Shown here piece by piece: positions 46,071 to 55,563 of a stretch of 64,000 nucleotides of DNA. The stretch comes from Aliagarivorans taiwanensis DSM 22990 (lineage in GTDB: Bacteria; Pseudomonadota; Gammaproteobacteria; Enterobacterales; Celerinatantimonadaceae), in assembly GCF_000429505.1 (NCBI RefSeq), contig NZ_AUBZ01000009.1:1-64000 (forward strand). Reading direction: 5' to 3'. The position numbers were made by a program, and so were the translations under genes. Position 1 is the stretch's first letter. The number at the start of each line of letters is the position of its first letter. Below the pieces are notes generated by a model. It was not told where the DNA came from. It saw only the letters and a list, made by a program, of their open reading frames with translations, and searched no databases.

Positions 46071-46553
46071 TTACAACTGCTTAGGCTTGGTCCCGGTGCG
46101 AAAACTGCCGTTCGCCAAGAATTGAGCGACCTCGGTGCGGCGCTTACCAAGCAGCAGCGCGCCGTCGTCCATAAACAGGAAATTCTTCCAGCAGCGCTTG
46201 AAGGTGCCCCAGGTGGTTTCTATTACGCTGTATTGGTCGTTACAGTAGTAAACGATGGTGTTGTCTTCCCACTGCAAGGTATCGAGCAGTAGCTCGGGCA
46301 GCGCGGCCTGCTCGCTGTCCCACACCTCTTCCCAGTTCCCTTGCTCCTGCCAGGTCTCTACATTAAAGGCCCAGTCGCCACTGCGAAAAAAGTCCGGGTG
46401 ATCAACTTGGCGACTGACCATTTGCTTCCAGAGCTCTTGCGCGCGCGGCTCTGTCATCGGCTTGATGGCCTGCTTGTCATTGTCGTTGATGGGCAGATCC
46501 TGGCGACGAAAAATCCACGCTTTTTTATGCTGCTCGAGAGGGAAATAGTTCAT
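46071..46553 (-). CDS. DUF2947 family protein
   Basis: 160 residues from MNYFPLEQHKKAWIFRRQD, the usual family start; an ATG 11 codons upstream (46586) is also open. Conserved features: IKPMTEPRAQELWKQ, DHPDFFRSGDW, and a C-terminal WKNFLFMDDGALLLGKR. Soluble, function unknown; restricted mainly to Vibrio- and Shewanella-like bacteria as far as I recall. Confidence 0.7.
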   Translation of the reverse strand: MNYFPLEQHKKAWIFRRQDLPINDNDKQAIKPMTEPRAQELWKQMVSRQVDHPDFFRSGDWAFNVETWQEQGNWEEVWDSEQAALPELLLDTLQWEDNTIVYYCNDQYSVIETTWGTFKRCWKNFLFMDDGALLLGKRRTEVAQFLANGSFRTGTKPKQL

Positions 46554-46731
46554 GTAGTGACCAACTTTTGAGATAAACGCCGTCATTGTATCAGCAGTGG
46601 CCGCGCGGCTAAATCAACTATCTGCGCTAGGCTTGTTTGTTGTGTGGGCATGCCGTATGCTCCGCCACCGAAAAGATGCCGCTTGGGCATCGCATGTTTA
46701 CTATCGAAGAGCTTTGTCTCAGAGGACATCC

Positions 46732-47103
46732 ATGGAAATTATCTCCATCCCCAACTACTTCAAGCCTGAAGTAAAGCGCCATCACAAGCATCGCCATATG
46801 AAGAAAATGGCGATTGGTCCTTATGCCGTAGACTGTCTGGAGCTGCGTTTTGCTGCCGACGTTGAGCGTTTCGAAGAGCTGGACGACGCACTGGTTACGC
46901 TAGAAGCCGATAACGGCTGGGATATCTTCCACGCCTACTTTGATAATCAGGACCATGTAGCCGTGAGCTACTTCGCCGATCTGGAAGAGCGTGACCAGGT
47001 ACTGGCCAAAGTGAAGGCGGTAGTTGAAGGCTTCTTCCCGCTGGATGAGGCCAAGGTATACCACGGCGACGCCAACTACGGCGATTGGCCATCGATTACC
47101 TAG
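46732..47103 (+). CDS. Conserved small soluble protein of unknown function
   Basis: 123 residues from an ATG with gagga upstream; the open frame extends 45 codons further upstream but that part is not protein-like. Acidic, alternating beta and alpha pattern (AIGPYAVDCLELRFAADVER, WDIFHAYFDNQDHVAVSYFA). No signal peptide or membrane segment. I do not recognise the family. Confidence 0.7.
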   Translation: MEIISIPNYFKPEVKRHHKHRHMKKMAIGPYAVDCLELRFAADVERFEELDDALVTLEADNGWDIFHAYFDNQDHVAVSYFADLEERDQVLAKVKAVVEGFFPLDEAKVYHGDANYGDWPSIT

Positions 47104-47127
47104 AGCATTCTGGGCGAGCCGTGCTGG

Positions 47128-47799
47128 TTAGTCAGCCAGCGCTTGCAGCTCGGCTAAGCGGCGCAGGTCGGCGTTCTCCATAATGAACTGGGGGGCGTCG
47201 CTTAAGGCGTTGCTTAGCATGGCCAGCGCCAAGTAGTCCGAGGCGATCCCCATATCCGGGAACAGGGTGCTCAAAGGCGGATACAACTGGCGCATTAGGC
47301 GATAGCCGATATGTGGCTCCTGACGACGCACCACCGGATAGATATAGCCGGGACGATAGCAGCACAATCGAGTATCTAACACCTCTTCTAGCTGCGATTC
47401 TGCGTGGCCCAACACCTTGCCCGGTAAAAACCCGCTGCTTTGGCTGCGATCGGCGCCGCGGCTGCTAAGAAAATGAAACTGGGCATGGGGGCTGACCTCT
47501 GCCAGAGGGCTCGCCACCCGCAGCGCGTAATTGCCGGCAATCTCTTTGTACTGGGCTCGGCCAACCTGACCAAGATAGACCCCCACACAGTAGAAACAGA
47601 TATCCACATCCTGCAGGTAATCCTTAGGCTGTTGCGGATTCATCCACTGGGTATCAATGACTTCCTGAAGTTTGGAGTGGCTCCTGCCGGTCGCCTTGCG
47701 CACCACGATGGTCACCTGGCTCACTTGCGGCGAGTTTAAACATAGCGATAGCAGCAGGCTGCCAACCATTCCACTTGCACCAAACAGTAATATTTTCAT
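47128..47799 (-). CDS. NAD(P)-binding Rossmann-fold protein (atypical SDR)
   Basis: 223 residues. N-terminal nucleotide-binding glycine motif GASGMVGS, then VDICFYCVGVYLG and FHFLSSRGAD, with a C-terminal RPGYIYPV. It resembles the short NAD-binding epimerase-like proteins related to HTATIP2/YbjT. Substrate unknown. It converges with the gene at 46732. Confidence 0.75.
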   Translation of the reverse strand: MKILLFGASGMVGSLLLSLCLNSPQVSQVTIVVRKATGRSHSKLQEVIDTQWMNPQQPKDYLQDVDICFYCVGVYLGQVGRAQYKEIAGNYALRVASPLAEVSPHAQFHFLSSRGADRSQSSGFLPGKVLGHAESQLEEVLDTRLCCYRPGYIYPVVRRQEPHIGYRLMRQLYPPLSTLFPDMGIASDYLALAMLSNALSDAPQFIMENADLRRLAELQALAD

Positions 47800-48241
47800 C
47801 CCGTGTCCAATTGTTGGAGGTGTCTCAGGGAAGCGACTCTCATCGCGCTTAGTTGATTGCTGTTATGCGAGGCAAAACCTCAGGCCTGGCAAGGGATTAG
47901 CGATAGTTGTTAATTCGCGCATCCTTGCCTTCAATAGTACCCCACACTTTGCCAAAGGTCATTGCGAGTTATCTTTGGCAACTTTAGCTATGTTTTGTGA
48001 TCTGCTAGATAATCGTCCTGCAAAATCTGTGAAGCGACTAGAAATATTTCGAAACCACCACCTAATTGTCATTTTAGTTATTTGTTTTTGTAGTCGAAAT
48101 AATGCTCTAATTGTGTTGCTAGTATGTAAAGTGTAAATAGCATTCCTGTGTCGGGAAGTGAGTTTGCCTTTTTTAATTAGTGAAAATGTAACCGGTTTCA
48201 GTTGTACGGTGCTCGGCAACAACCAGACATGGAGAGTGACA
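47800..48241. promoter_or_regulatory. Long regulatory gap upstream of the CBM/di-haem cluster
   Basis: No gene. A plausible sigma-70 promoter is TTGTGT (48111) - 17 bp - TAAATA (48134). A LacI-family operator lies downstream at 48187-48200. The rest (47820-48060) is AT-richer with no recognised feature. Confidence 0.5.
48187..48200. promoter_or_regulatory. LacI/GalR-family operator
   Basis: TGTAACCGGTTTCA fits the family consensus TGNAANCGNTTNCA at every fixed position. It sits about 50 bp downstream of the candidate -10 and 42 bp before the ATG of the first di-haem gene, suitable for repression by a sugar-responsive LacI-type protein encoded elsewhere. Confidence 0.6.
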
Positions 48242-50230
48242 ATGTCAGTACTTGCAAGCCGAACACGCGCGGGCTCGCGCAGGCTGCTGCTCAGCTCATT
48301 GGTGGCGGCCATTTCTTTCACCGGTGCCAGTGGCGCACTCGCAGACCAAGGGATAGAGGTTAGCGGCGACCAGGCAACGGTCTATTTTGATGATCAGGGC
48401 TGGACAGGGAGTTGGAACTACCTGTGCGTCGATAACTACTGCGTCAGTGGCGCATTGGTCGACGGCCGCTGGCAGCGCGCAGTCACCGAGCAATCGGTGG
48501 AGGTGGGCGCCAGTTACAACATCAAAATCCAGATTCAAGATAACGTCACCGGGCAATATATCTCCCAGGATATCCCGGTGGTTGCCAGTGGCAGTGGTGG
48601 CACCACGCCACCGGTAAATCAGCCGCCCACAGTAAGCCTCTCTGTCCAGCCGACATCGGTCGTGGTGGGTGAGTCTGTAAGCGTGACCGCCAGTGCCAGC
48701 GATAGCGATGGCAGCGTGGATACGGTAGCCCTTTACCTCACTGAGCCGGGCAGTGGCGAGTCGCCGGTGAGCGCGCTCAGCGCAGCGCCTTATCAATGGC
48801 AGATTACTACTGTTCAAGCGGGCGATTACCTACTTCGGGTAGTAGCCAGCGATGATGATGGCGCCACCGCCGAAGACAGCATCAGCATCGTGGCGGTCGC
48901 GGACAATGGTGGCGATGAGAACCAAGCGCCTTCGGTCAGCTTTGCCAGCCTCCCCAGTGGCCTGAAAGCCGGCGATAATGCGGCGATTAGCGTAGTGGCC
49001 AGCGATGCCGACGGCCAGATTGAAGGGGTCGAGTTACTCTATACCGAACCGGCGGGCATCGAGCTGTCGGCTGGTGTGCTGCAAAGCGCGCCTTATCAGT
49101 GGTCTATCGGAAACTTGGTAAAAGGCGATTACGCCTTACGTACCGTTGCCACCGATGACCAAGGCGCTACGGCCACTGCCACCGCCGCATTCTTTGTGGG
49201 GGACGACAACACCTGTGGCGAGCCGCCCGTTGAGGTCGACCCGGGTGCTGAGTATGGCGATGGCTTTGTGCTTGGCCTGACCAACGGCGGTGTGGTTTAT
49301 CACCGATCAATGGCTGGTCACAACCCCGGTTTTGCCATCTTAGGCTTGCAAAACAATGCCCCGAACCTGCCTGAAACCGGGCCGTTTGATCACACCGAGC
49401 AAACGGGGGCTTACTATCAGCGCTATCAAACCGAGCTGGCCTCGGTGGACGCGGCCATCACTTATGATTTGGAGATCCGCCTGCAAGGTGGTCAGTTCAA
49501 TGGTGGGCAATGCATCTTTAGCACTCAATTGAAACCCGGAGAAGGTCTGAGCGAGTCGCCTTGCTATATCGCAGGGGGCGACGGCGGTGATGGCGGCCCC
49601 AGCGAGCCGGTCAAAGTGGCCATTGGCTCGGTGGTGCACAGCCCTGAGTTTGGTCCTTACCTGAAGGCGGGTACGGCAACCGCACAGCCCGGCTTTACCC
49701 TGTACACCTTCGACGACGATGGCTACCTGAGCAGCGCATGTGATGAGGACTGCCTGAAAACCTGGCCTGCGCTATTGGTGGATAGCCCGGATAGCTTTGC
49801 ACCTGTGGGTGGTGTAACCGGCGAGTTTGCCACCATCGAACGTGTGCGCACCGAGCTGGATGACTGCGGTGAGCCAGTTGAGATCATCGAGTATCAGGTA
49901 ACCTACGACGGCCGTCCGCTGTACTTCTACGTAGGTGATGCGGAGGCTAGCGATACCTCAGGCCATGGCGTGAATAACGCTTGGTGGGTCGCTTCTGTGG
50001 AGTTGATTCCTCAGCTGCCACTGGTGGATTATCCCGCTCCGGCGCTGAAGACACCGATCCTTGGCAAGAAGCCTCGTCTGTATGGTTTCACCTTCGATCT
50101 GGATGGCCGCACCATCACTTGGCATGCAGGCCACAACGCGGCGATGGATAACGGCTTGATTGCCCAGTTCTCACCGTGGGGCGGTTATGGCGCGCCGCGT
50201 CAGGCCAAGGATCCAAGCCTGGAGTTCTAG
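48242..50230 (+). CDS. CBM/Ig-domain multidomain secreted protein, N-terminal part before an in-frame amber
   Basis: 662 residues up to TAG. Signal peptide 1-34 (start chosen for it; gagagtgaca upstream). Residues about 35-115 are a CBM-like module (DQGWTGSWNYLCVDNYC; IQDNVTGQYIS) found also in the next two genes. Two Ig-like repeats follow (TASASDSDGSVDTVALYL; VVASDADGQIEGVELLY), then a beta-rich segment around residues 340-450, then a secreted repeat of the YxFxxD type (FTLYTFDDDGYLSSAC, CLKTWPALL, VTYDGRPLYFY). The 1192-residue paralog at 51867 continues without interruption into its haem domain, and here the same frame also continues after the TAG, so this is one gene split by a nonsense codon. 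Confidence 0.8.
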   Translation: MSVLASRTRAGSRRLLLSSLVAAISFTGASGALADQGIEVSGDQATVYFDDQGWTGSWNYLCVDNYCVSGALVDGRWQRAVTEQSVEVGASYNIKIQIQDNVTGQYISQDIPVVASGSGGTTPPVNQPPTVSLSVQPTSVVVGESVSVTASASDSDGSVDTVALYLTEPGSGESPVSALSAAPYQWQITTVQAGDYLLRVVASDDDGATAEDSISIVAVADNGGDENQAPSVSFASLPSGLKAGDNAAISVVASDADGQIEGVELLYTEPAGIELSAGVLQSAPYQWSIGNLVKGDYALRTVATDDQGATATATAAFFVGDDNTCGEPPVEVDPGAEYGDGFVLGLTNGGVVYHRSMAGHNPGFAILGLQNNAPNLPETGPFDHTEQTGAYYQRYQTELASVDAAITYDLEIRLQGGQFNGGQCIFSTQLKPGEGLSESPCYIAGGDGGDGGPSEPVKVAIGSVVHSPEFGPYLKAGTATAQPGFTLYTFDDDGYLSSACDEDCLKTWPALLVDSPDSFAPVGGVTGEFATIERVRTELDDCGEPVEIIEYQVTYDGRPLYFYVGDAEASDTSGHGVNNAWWVASVELIPQLPLVDYPAPALKTPILGKKPRLYGFTFDLDGRTITWHAGHNAAMDNGLIAQFSPWGGYGAPRQAKDPSLEF

Positions 50231-50266
50231 TGCTCCAACAACCAGATCCAGTTCCACAAGGCGGAT

Positions 50267-51817
50267 ATGCCCGGCACCTTGGCGGGGCCATATAAAGCCG
50301 ATATCCCCGGTGCTTGTTATGGCGAGTACTACTACTTCTTCCGTTACCGCAAGTACGGCGAAGTGAACCTCGACCCCGATGGTAACTGGGAATACTCGGC
50401 GCTGTTCGTCTATGACGAGGCCAATCCAGACGATCGTATCGACCCAGACCAGCGTGGCAAGACGACTTACCACAGCGCCAACTGGATGCGTCATGGTCAC
50501 CCACACTCACGGGATCGTACCGAAGAGTCCATTTTCGACGCGCTACCCTACAACATGTCGCCACTGTCTGGCCTGGAGCGTTACGCCACTCACTTTATCG
50601 ATGAGCCGGGTAACATTGCCATCCAAGCCGATGCCAGTGTAGCGCCGATGCGTATCGAGCTATTGGAGTGGGGCGCCGGTAACTGTCAGGGGCCGCAGTA
50701 CACGGTGAACGCCTACCCGATCCCTGCAGATGTGTGGGACTACGGGCAGATCATGAGCTGGGAGGCAACCTTCCCAACGGCCGACAACTCCAAGTACGGC
50801 GGCGATCGCATTAGCTCGCAGGTCTACAACACCATGCAATACACCACCCCGGGGGCTGGCTTTACCACGTCCACCGGTGATCCTCGCTTGAACTCTTCAG
50901 GCCGTGCGGGTGTGCGGATGGTTCACTCTGACGGCTGTAACCCAGTGGAAAACGACGAGCGTGATGCGGCCTTTACTCAGCATCTGACCACCGTGGTCGA
51001 CCCGGATCTGGTGAACGACTTCTTGCTCGGCCACCACCTATTCCATGGCGTGAGCGATGAGTTAGGCGCCCGTGAAGGCAGCACCGGCTTCCCCGGCTCG
51101 GTTGAGTTGGCCGACGTAGACGGCAACGTGATCCAGCCAGAGGGCAATGCCAGTTGTGGCGACTGCCACGTGCGCGATGGCCGTAGCCCGTTTGTTGCCA
51201 ACACGCCTAAAGGTCCGCTGATTGCGCCGCCTACCTACGGCAGCGGTCTGCTGAGCTGGATCGAAGGCGCTGAAGTCGGCCTGACCTGGGATGGTTCGGT
51301 GGCGGATGTACGTCAGCAAACCACCAATGCGCTGTGGAATGACCACGGCCTACTTCCTGAAGATATCGGTCTGGAAGAGTTCGAACGGGTGGTGAACTAC
51401 ACCGAGCTGCTGCACGTGCCAGTGCGCAAGTACAGCTCATACACCGATCCGGAAGTGGCGGAAGGGGAGGTGGCCTTCCACAACGCCGGCTGTATCGATT
51501 GTCACCAACCGACGCAGAAAACCCGCAGCGATGCGCCGGAGTCACTGCGTGATATCTACATCCGCCCCTACACCGATATGAAGCTGCACGATATCGGTAC
51601 CGGCAGCATGTACCGCACGCCGCCACTCTGGGGCATCGGTCGTAATATCGAGATCCTCAACCGCCGCGGCTTGCCGACCCTGTTTATGCATGACGGTCGC
51701 GCCAGCAGCCTGGAAGAGGCTATCTCGCTGCACCAAGAAGAAGCCATCGAAGAGCGCACCGCGCTTGAGCAAAGTGGTGATCTGGACAAGGTCATCAAGT
51801 TCTTGAACAGCTTGTAA
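50267..51817 (+). CDS. Di-haem oxidoreductase domain, C-terminal part after the amber codon
   Basis: 516 residues, open in the same frame as 48242-50230 and separated from it only by the TAG at 50228-50230 and 12 further sense codons. It has no signal peptide and no evident ribosome site of its own. Two CxxCH haem c motifs (CGDCH at codon 972 and CIDCH at codon 1084 of the joined frame) and the stretch YTDMKLHDIGTGSMYRTPPL, followed by WGIGR and FMHDGRA, place it in the di-haem oxidoreductase (DHOR/COG3488) family. Cytochrome c maturation needs export, so this half should be useful only when joined to the N-terminal half by read-through. No further damage is visible. Confidence 0.75.
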   Translation: MPGTLAGPYKADIPGACYGEYYYFFRYRKYGEVNLDPDGNWEYSALFVYDEANPDDRIDPDQRGKTTYHSANWMRHGHPHSRDRTEESIFDALPYNMSPLSGLERYATHFIDEPGNIAIQADASVAPMRIELLEWGAGNCQGPQYTVNAYPIPADVWDYGQIMSWEATFPTADNSKYGGDRISSQVYNTMQYTTPGAGFTTSTGDPRLNSSGRAGVRMVHSDGCNPVENDERDAAFTQHLTTVVDPDLVNDFLLGHHLFHGVSDELGAREGSTGFPGSVELADVDGNVIQPEGNASCGDCHVRDGRSPFVANTPKGPLIAPPTYGSGLLSWIEGAEVGLTWDGSVADVRQQTTNALWNDHGLLPEDIGLEEFERVVNYTELLHVPVRKYSSYTDPEVAEGEVAFHNAGCIDCHQPTQKTRSDAPESLRDIYIRPYTDMKLHDIGTGSMYRTPPLWGIGRNIEILNRRGLPTLFMHDGRASSLEEAISLHQEEAIEERTALEQSGDLDKVIKFLNSL

Positions 51818-51824
51818 GGAAACA

Positions 51825-51852
51825 ACGGGCAGCCTTCGGGCTGCCCGTTTTA
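51825..51852 (+). terminator. Hairpin terminator between the two paralogs
   Basis: Perfect 10-bp stem acgggcagcc / ggctgcccgt with a stable ttcg tetraloop, followed by tttt. The next gene begins 15 bp later, so read-through or partial termination is likely. Confidence 0.8.
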
Positions 51853-51866
51853 ATAAGGATATTCCC

Positions 51867-54800
51867 ATGAGAAGTTATCACTCTACGCCATGGCGCAGGC
51901 ACACTCTTGCCTGCGCACTGGCGTTTTCATCCGCTAGCGTTTGGGCGGGCCAAGGTATTGAGGTCGGCAGCGGCAGTGCAACTCTGTACTTCGATGATGA
52001 AGGGTGGACCGGTGGCTGGAGCTACCTCTGTCTTGATTACAACTGCACCGCTGGTGAGCTAGTCAATGGCCGCTGGCAGCGCGATGTGACCGGCTTGGTG
52101 AGTGCTGGCAGCGACTACCTGATCCAGCTCAAGATCCAAGATAACGCCACCGGCCAGTATATCTCGCCGGAGTATACGGTGACCGCAGGCGATGGCGGCA
52201 GCACACCACCGCCAAATCAAGCACCTAGCCTGAGCTTAACAGTGCCCAGTGGCAGCCTATTTGAGGGCGACAGCTACACCTTGCAGGCTAATGCCAGCGA
52301 TAGCGATGGCGAGGTGGTCAGCGTTGATTTCTATCTCAGCCTTCCTGGTGCGGGCGAGCAGCTACATAGTTCGTTTACGCAATCGCCTTATCAAGCAACA
52401 GTACAGGATGCTGTCGTCGGCAATCACAGCTGGCGCGTGGTAGCGACCGATGATGGCGGTCTGAGCACTGAGCAAACTGCTGTGGTTAATGTCGCTGAAG
52501 TACCCACCGGTAACCTGCCTCCGCAGGTGAGCATTAGCCTGCCGGATGGCGAATTTGTGATTGGCGATAGTATCACGGTTGCAGCCAGTGCTAGCGATAG
52601 CGACGGCAGCATCGCCAGCGTGGCCTTAACCATCAGCGAGCCGGAAGGTGGCCAAATCGATGCGGGCAGTTTAACTGCCGCGCCTTATCAGTGGCAGGTA
52701 GCGCTGACTCAGGCGGGCACTTACAGCTTTGACGTGGTTGCTACCGACGATCAGGGCGATAGCCGCCAGCAGCAGGCTGAGCTAGTGGTTGCTGATGACA
52801 GTGAGCCGCCCCAAGGCGACTATGGCGCCGAGGTCATCGATAACAGCAGCGCACTTTACTGGGCGACCAACCAGCCAGATTGGCCCGGTGGCGATTACTA
52901 CATGTGTAAGGATGGCGATGCCGATTGCTATCGCGCCGAGTTGGTTGGAGGTCGTTGGCAGGCACAGCAAAACAATATGCGGGTCGGCCAAACCTACAAC
53001 GCGGTGCTGAAGATCCCCGGCTATGGCACCGACGCCTTACCGCGTTGGGAAGTCTACTGGGAAGGCGATGGCAGCACTCCGGGCGGCGGAGGCCCCGGCG
53101 GCGCAGGCAGCAAAGACCCGCAAGTAGTAGCGCCCAGCACGCCAGAAATACTGCCAGCGTGGGACGTGGGCTTTGACGCCACTGTCGGTAACTTTTTGGT
53201 GGCGGGTATTGGCGCAGGGGCTGAGTACTTCGGCTACACCCTGTATACCTTTGCAGCAGACTCAGAAGGGGTCAGCAACTGCATTGATTGCGCGGCTTGG
53301 CCAGCACTGAAGGTTGAAGACCCAGCAGCCTTGGTTGATTCCTCACGCCTGTCTGGCAGTTTGGGCACCATTACCCTCCCTGACGGTAGCCTACAGGTCA
53401 CTTATAACGGCATGCCTCTCTACTTGCGTGCAGCCGATAGCGAGCCGGGCCAATTGGATGGCGTGAGTGAAAGCTGGCCGCTGGTGGCGCTTGATCTGGC
53501 ACCGGTGCCGCAGGAGCTGTATCAGCGCGCCTTGCTCACCCCGCTTAGCATGAGCGCACCGAACAATGGCTTTGCCTTTAATATCGATGGCAATCAGGTG
53601 AGCTGGGAGTTTGGCGCGACCTTAGGGGCGGTATCGGGTTCACCGGTTAGTATGTTCTGTACCCTCGATCAGGTCAGCTTTTATGAGACCGACTTAAGCA
53701 GCGGCTCTGCAGCCATTCCCGAGGCCTGTGCCACTGCCAGCCGCTACTGGTACTTCTTCCGCTATGAGATGAGCAATCCGGGAGCGGGTAAGTATGTGAT
53801 TGATAACAACGACGACTTCGATCCGGCTTCGGCCTATCGTTACACCGCGCTGTTTATCAACGATGGTCAGCGCATCGACCTGTCGACCCGCGAAGTCTAC
53901 ACCGACACTGGCGCTAACTGGATGCGCTTCCGCCATCCGCGCGCCTACGACGGGGTGACCGAAGCTATTCGCGATGCCACCCACAACTCGTCACGGGTCG
54001 CCGATCTGGCGCGCTACTCCATCGATGCGATTGAGACCACCGAAGCCGATGGCTCGATAACCCTGACCCTCGATCTCAACATGCCGATCTCCTATACCGG
54101 CGCTGAGCAAGGCTTGGTGCGCTTGGAAGGGCTACAAAACGGAGCCGGCGATGCCAAGTTGCCGACCTGGGTCTACAACTTTGAGCCCTCCAACAACCAG
54201 ACCACTTACACCCAAGGCGGCTGGAGCTACGGGCAAAACGTGAGCTTCGAGATGACCGGGGTGGTGGGGCTGATTACCGCGCAAACCTACAACACCTTCC
54301 AGTACTACACCATCGGTCAGGGTTTCCACTCACCGATTGGCGACCCTCGCTTGTCGCTGGTGCCCAAAGGCGGCACCCATATGGTGTTTAACATCAAAAA
54401 CTATGGCGGCGAGTTTAAGAACGGCCATATCGGTGCGGGTATCCACGACATGATTATCGAGAAGGGCGGGCTGTTTACTCAGCACCTGACCACCCTGCAC
54501 GATCCGTCCGAAGTGGATGACTTCCTATGGGGACACCACCTGTTCCATGGGGTGAAGCTGCAAAAGTCCAGCAACGAAGATCCGGGGCAGGACAACCTTG
54601 GCTCTAACCCCGGCGACACCGGGATCGGTAACGAGCTGCCCGAGGTGAAAGAGGGCGGTCCGGTGGCCTGTGGTGACTGTCACTACCGAGATGGCCGTGG
54701 CTCGGAGGTGATCAATACGCCCAATGGCCCACGCATCGCTCCGCCAACCTATGGCGTGGGCTTGCTGCAGTATATCGATGGGCGTGAAGCCGGCTTTACC

Positions 54801-55445
54801 TGGACGGGCGACGTACCGACGGTACGTCAGCAGATCAAGAATGCGCTGGTTAACGATCATGGTATCGACCCCAACGACGAAGCGCAGATCTCTGCGGCCA
54901 ATCTTGAGCTTATCTCCAAGTACACCGAGTACCTGACCGTTCCGGCTCGCTACCCCAGCAGCTACGACGATCCGGCGGTGGGAGAGGGCGAGCAGTTGTT
55001 CCACGACATCGGCTGTACCAACTGTCACCAGCCCATGCAGGTGACCAGTGAGCATGCGCCCGAGGCCTTCCGCGACTTGGTGATCCGCCCTTATACCGAT
55101 ATGAAGCTGCATCAGGTGGCTGGCGGCACTTACCGGACGGCGCCGCTGTGGGGATTGGGCCGCAACATCGACCTGTTGGAGAACAACAACAAGTTGGTCA
55201 GTGGCCAAATCGATATCGGCATTGCCCTGTATGACGGCGATGATGCTGAGCAGATGGCCATTCACCATATGCGCGAACGACCACTGCTGTTCTTGCACGA
55301 CGGTCGCGCCAGCTCATTGAGTGAGGCGATCCAGATGCATGACGACGAGGGCAGCGAGGCCGATGCGGTGAATGCGGTCGCCGGGTTTAACGGACTGTCA
55401 CCGGCGCAGCAGCAAAGCCTGATCCAGTTCTTGCGTTCGCTGTAG
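51867..55445 (+). CDS. Secreted CBM/Ig/secreted-repeat/di-haem oxidoreductase fusion
   Basis: 1192 residues; aagga Shine-Dalgarno and signal peptide (CALAFSSASVWAG). Order: CBM-like module (28-108, DEGWTGGWSYLCLDYNC, IQDNATGQYIS); two Ig-like repeats (about 115-310); a second, diverged CBM-like segment (about 315-400, DYYMCKDGDADCYRAELVGG); Gly/Pro linker; YxFxxD-type secreted repeat (about 440-545, YTLYTFAADSEGVSNCIDC, VTYNGMPLYLR); a large beta-rich region; DHOR-type domain with haem motifs C935GDCH and C1050TNCH and YTDMKLHQVAGGTYRTAPLW. A periplasmic or extracellular polysaccharide-binding redox protein is likely. The electron donor and substrate are unknown. It is paralogous throughout to the split gene before it. 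Confidence 0.82.
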   Translation: MRSYHSTPWRRHTLACALAFSSASVWAGQGIEVGSGSATLYFDDEGWTGGWSYLCLDYNCTAGELVNGRWQRDVTGLVSAGSDYLIQLKIQDNATGQYISPEYTVTAGDGGSTPPPNQAPSLSLTVPSGSLFEGDSYTLQANASDSDGEVVSVDFYLSLPGAGEQLHSSFTQSPYQATVQDAVVGNHSWRVVATDDGGLSTEQTAVVNVAEVPTGNLPPQVSISLPDGEFVIGDSITVAASASDSDGSIASVALTISEPEGGQIDAGSLTAAPYQWQVALTQAGTYSFDVVATDDQGDSRQQQAELVVADDSEPPQGDYGAEVIDNSSALYWATNQPDWPGGDYYMCKDGDADCYRAELVGGRWQAQQNNMRVGQTYNAVLKIPGYGTDALPRWEVYWEGDGSTPGGGGPGGAGSKDPQVVAPSTPEILPAWDVGFDATVGNFLVAGIGAGAEYFGYTLYTFAADSEGVSNCIDCAAWPALKVEDPAALVDSSRLSGSLGTITLPDGSLQVTYNGMPLYLRAADSEPGQLDGVSESWPLVALDLAPVPQELYQRALLTPLSMSAPNNGFAFNIDGNQVSWEFGATLGAVSGSPVSMFCTLDQVSFYETDLSSGSAAIPEACATASRYWYFFRYEMSNPGAGKYVIDNNDDFDPASAYRYTALFINDGQRIDLSTREVYTDTGANWMRFRHPRAYDGVTEAIRDATHNSSRVADLARYSIDAIETTEADGSITLTLDLNMPISYTGAEQGLVRLEGLQNGAGDAKLPTWVYNFEPSNNQTTYTQGGWSYGQNVSFEMTGVVGLITAQTYNTFQYYTIGQGFHSPIGDPRLSLVPKGGTHMVFNIKNYGGEFKNGHIGAGIHDMIIEKGGLFTQHLTTLHDPSEVDDFLWGHHLFHGVKLQKSSNEDPGQDNLGSNPGDTGIGNELPEVKEGGPVACGDCHYRDGRGSEVINTPNGPRIAPPTYGVGLLQYIDGREAGFTWTGDVPTVRQQIKNALVNDHGIDPNDEAQISAANLELISKYTEYLTVPARYPSSYDDPAVGEGEQLFHDIGCTNCHQPMQVTSEHAPEAFRDLVIRPYTDMKLHQVAGGTYRTAPLWGLGRNIDLLENNNKLVSGQIDIGIALYDGDDAEQMAIHHMRERPLLFLHDGRASSLSEAIQMHDDEGSEADAVNAVAGFNGLSPAQQQSLIQFLRSL

Positions 55446-55563
55446 GGCGCAGCAACCGAGGGGCGCTCGATCGAGTGCCTCTCAAGCGAAAAGCTGGGGG
55501 AAACCCTAGCAGAGAAAACCCGGGCAGGCAGGATGTTTGCCCAATTGCTAACAAGGAAAAACC

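Noticed and set aside
50228..50230. TAG as pyrrolysine or another recoded amino acid
   Set aside because: Pyrrolysine use is not expected in this lineage and no pyl genes are in the window; nonsense mutation, read-through or error is simpler.
54525..55298. 257-codon frame opposite the di-haem domain
   Set aside because: Antisense shadow of a domain with clear haem motifs on the plus strand.
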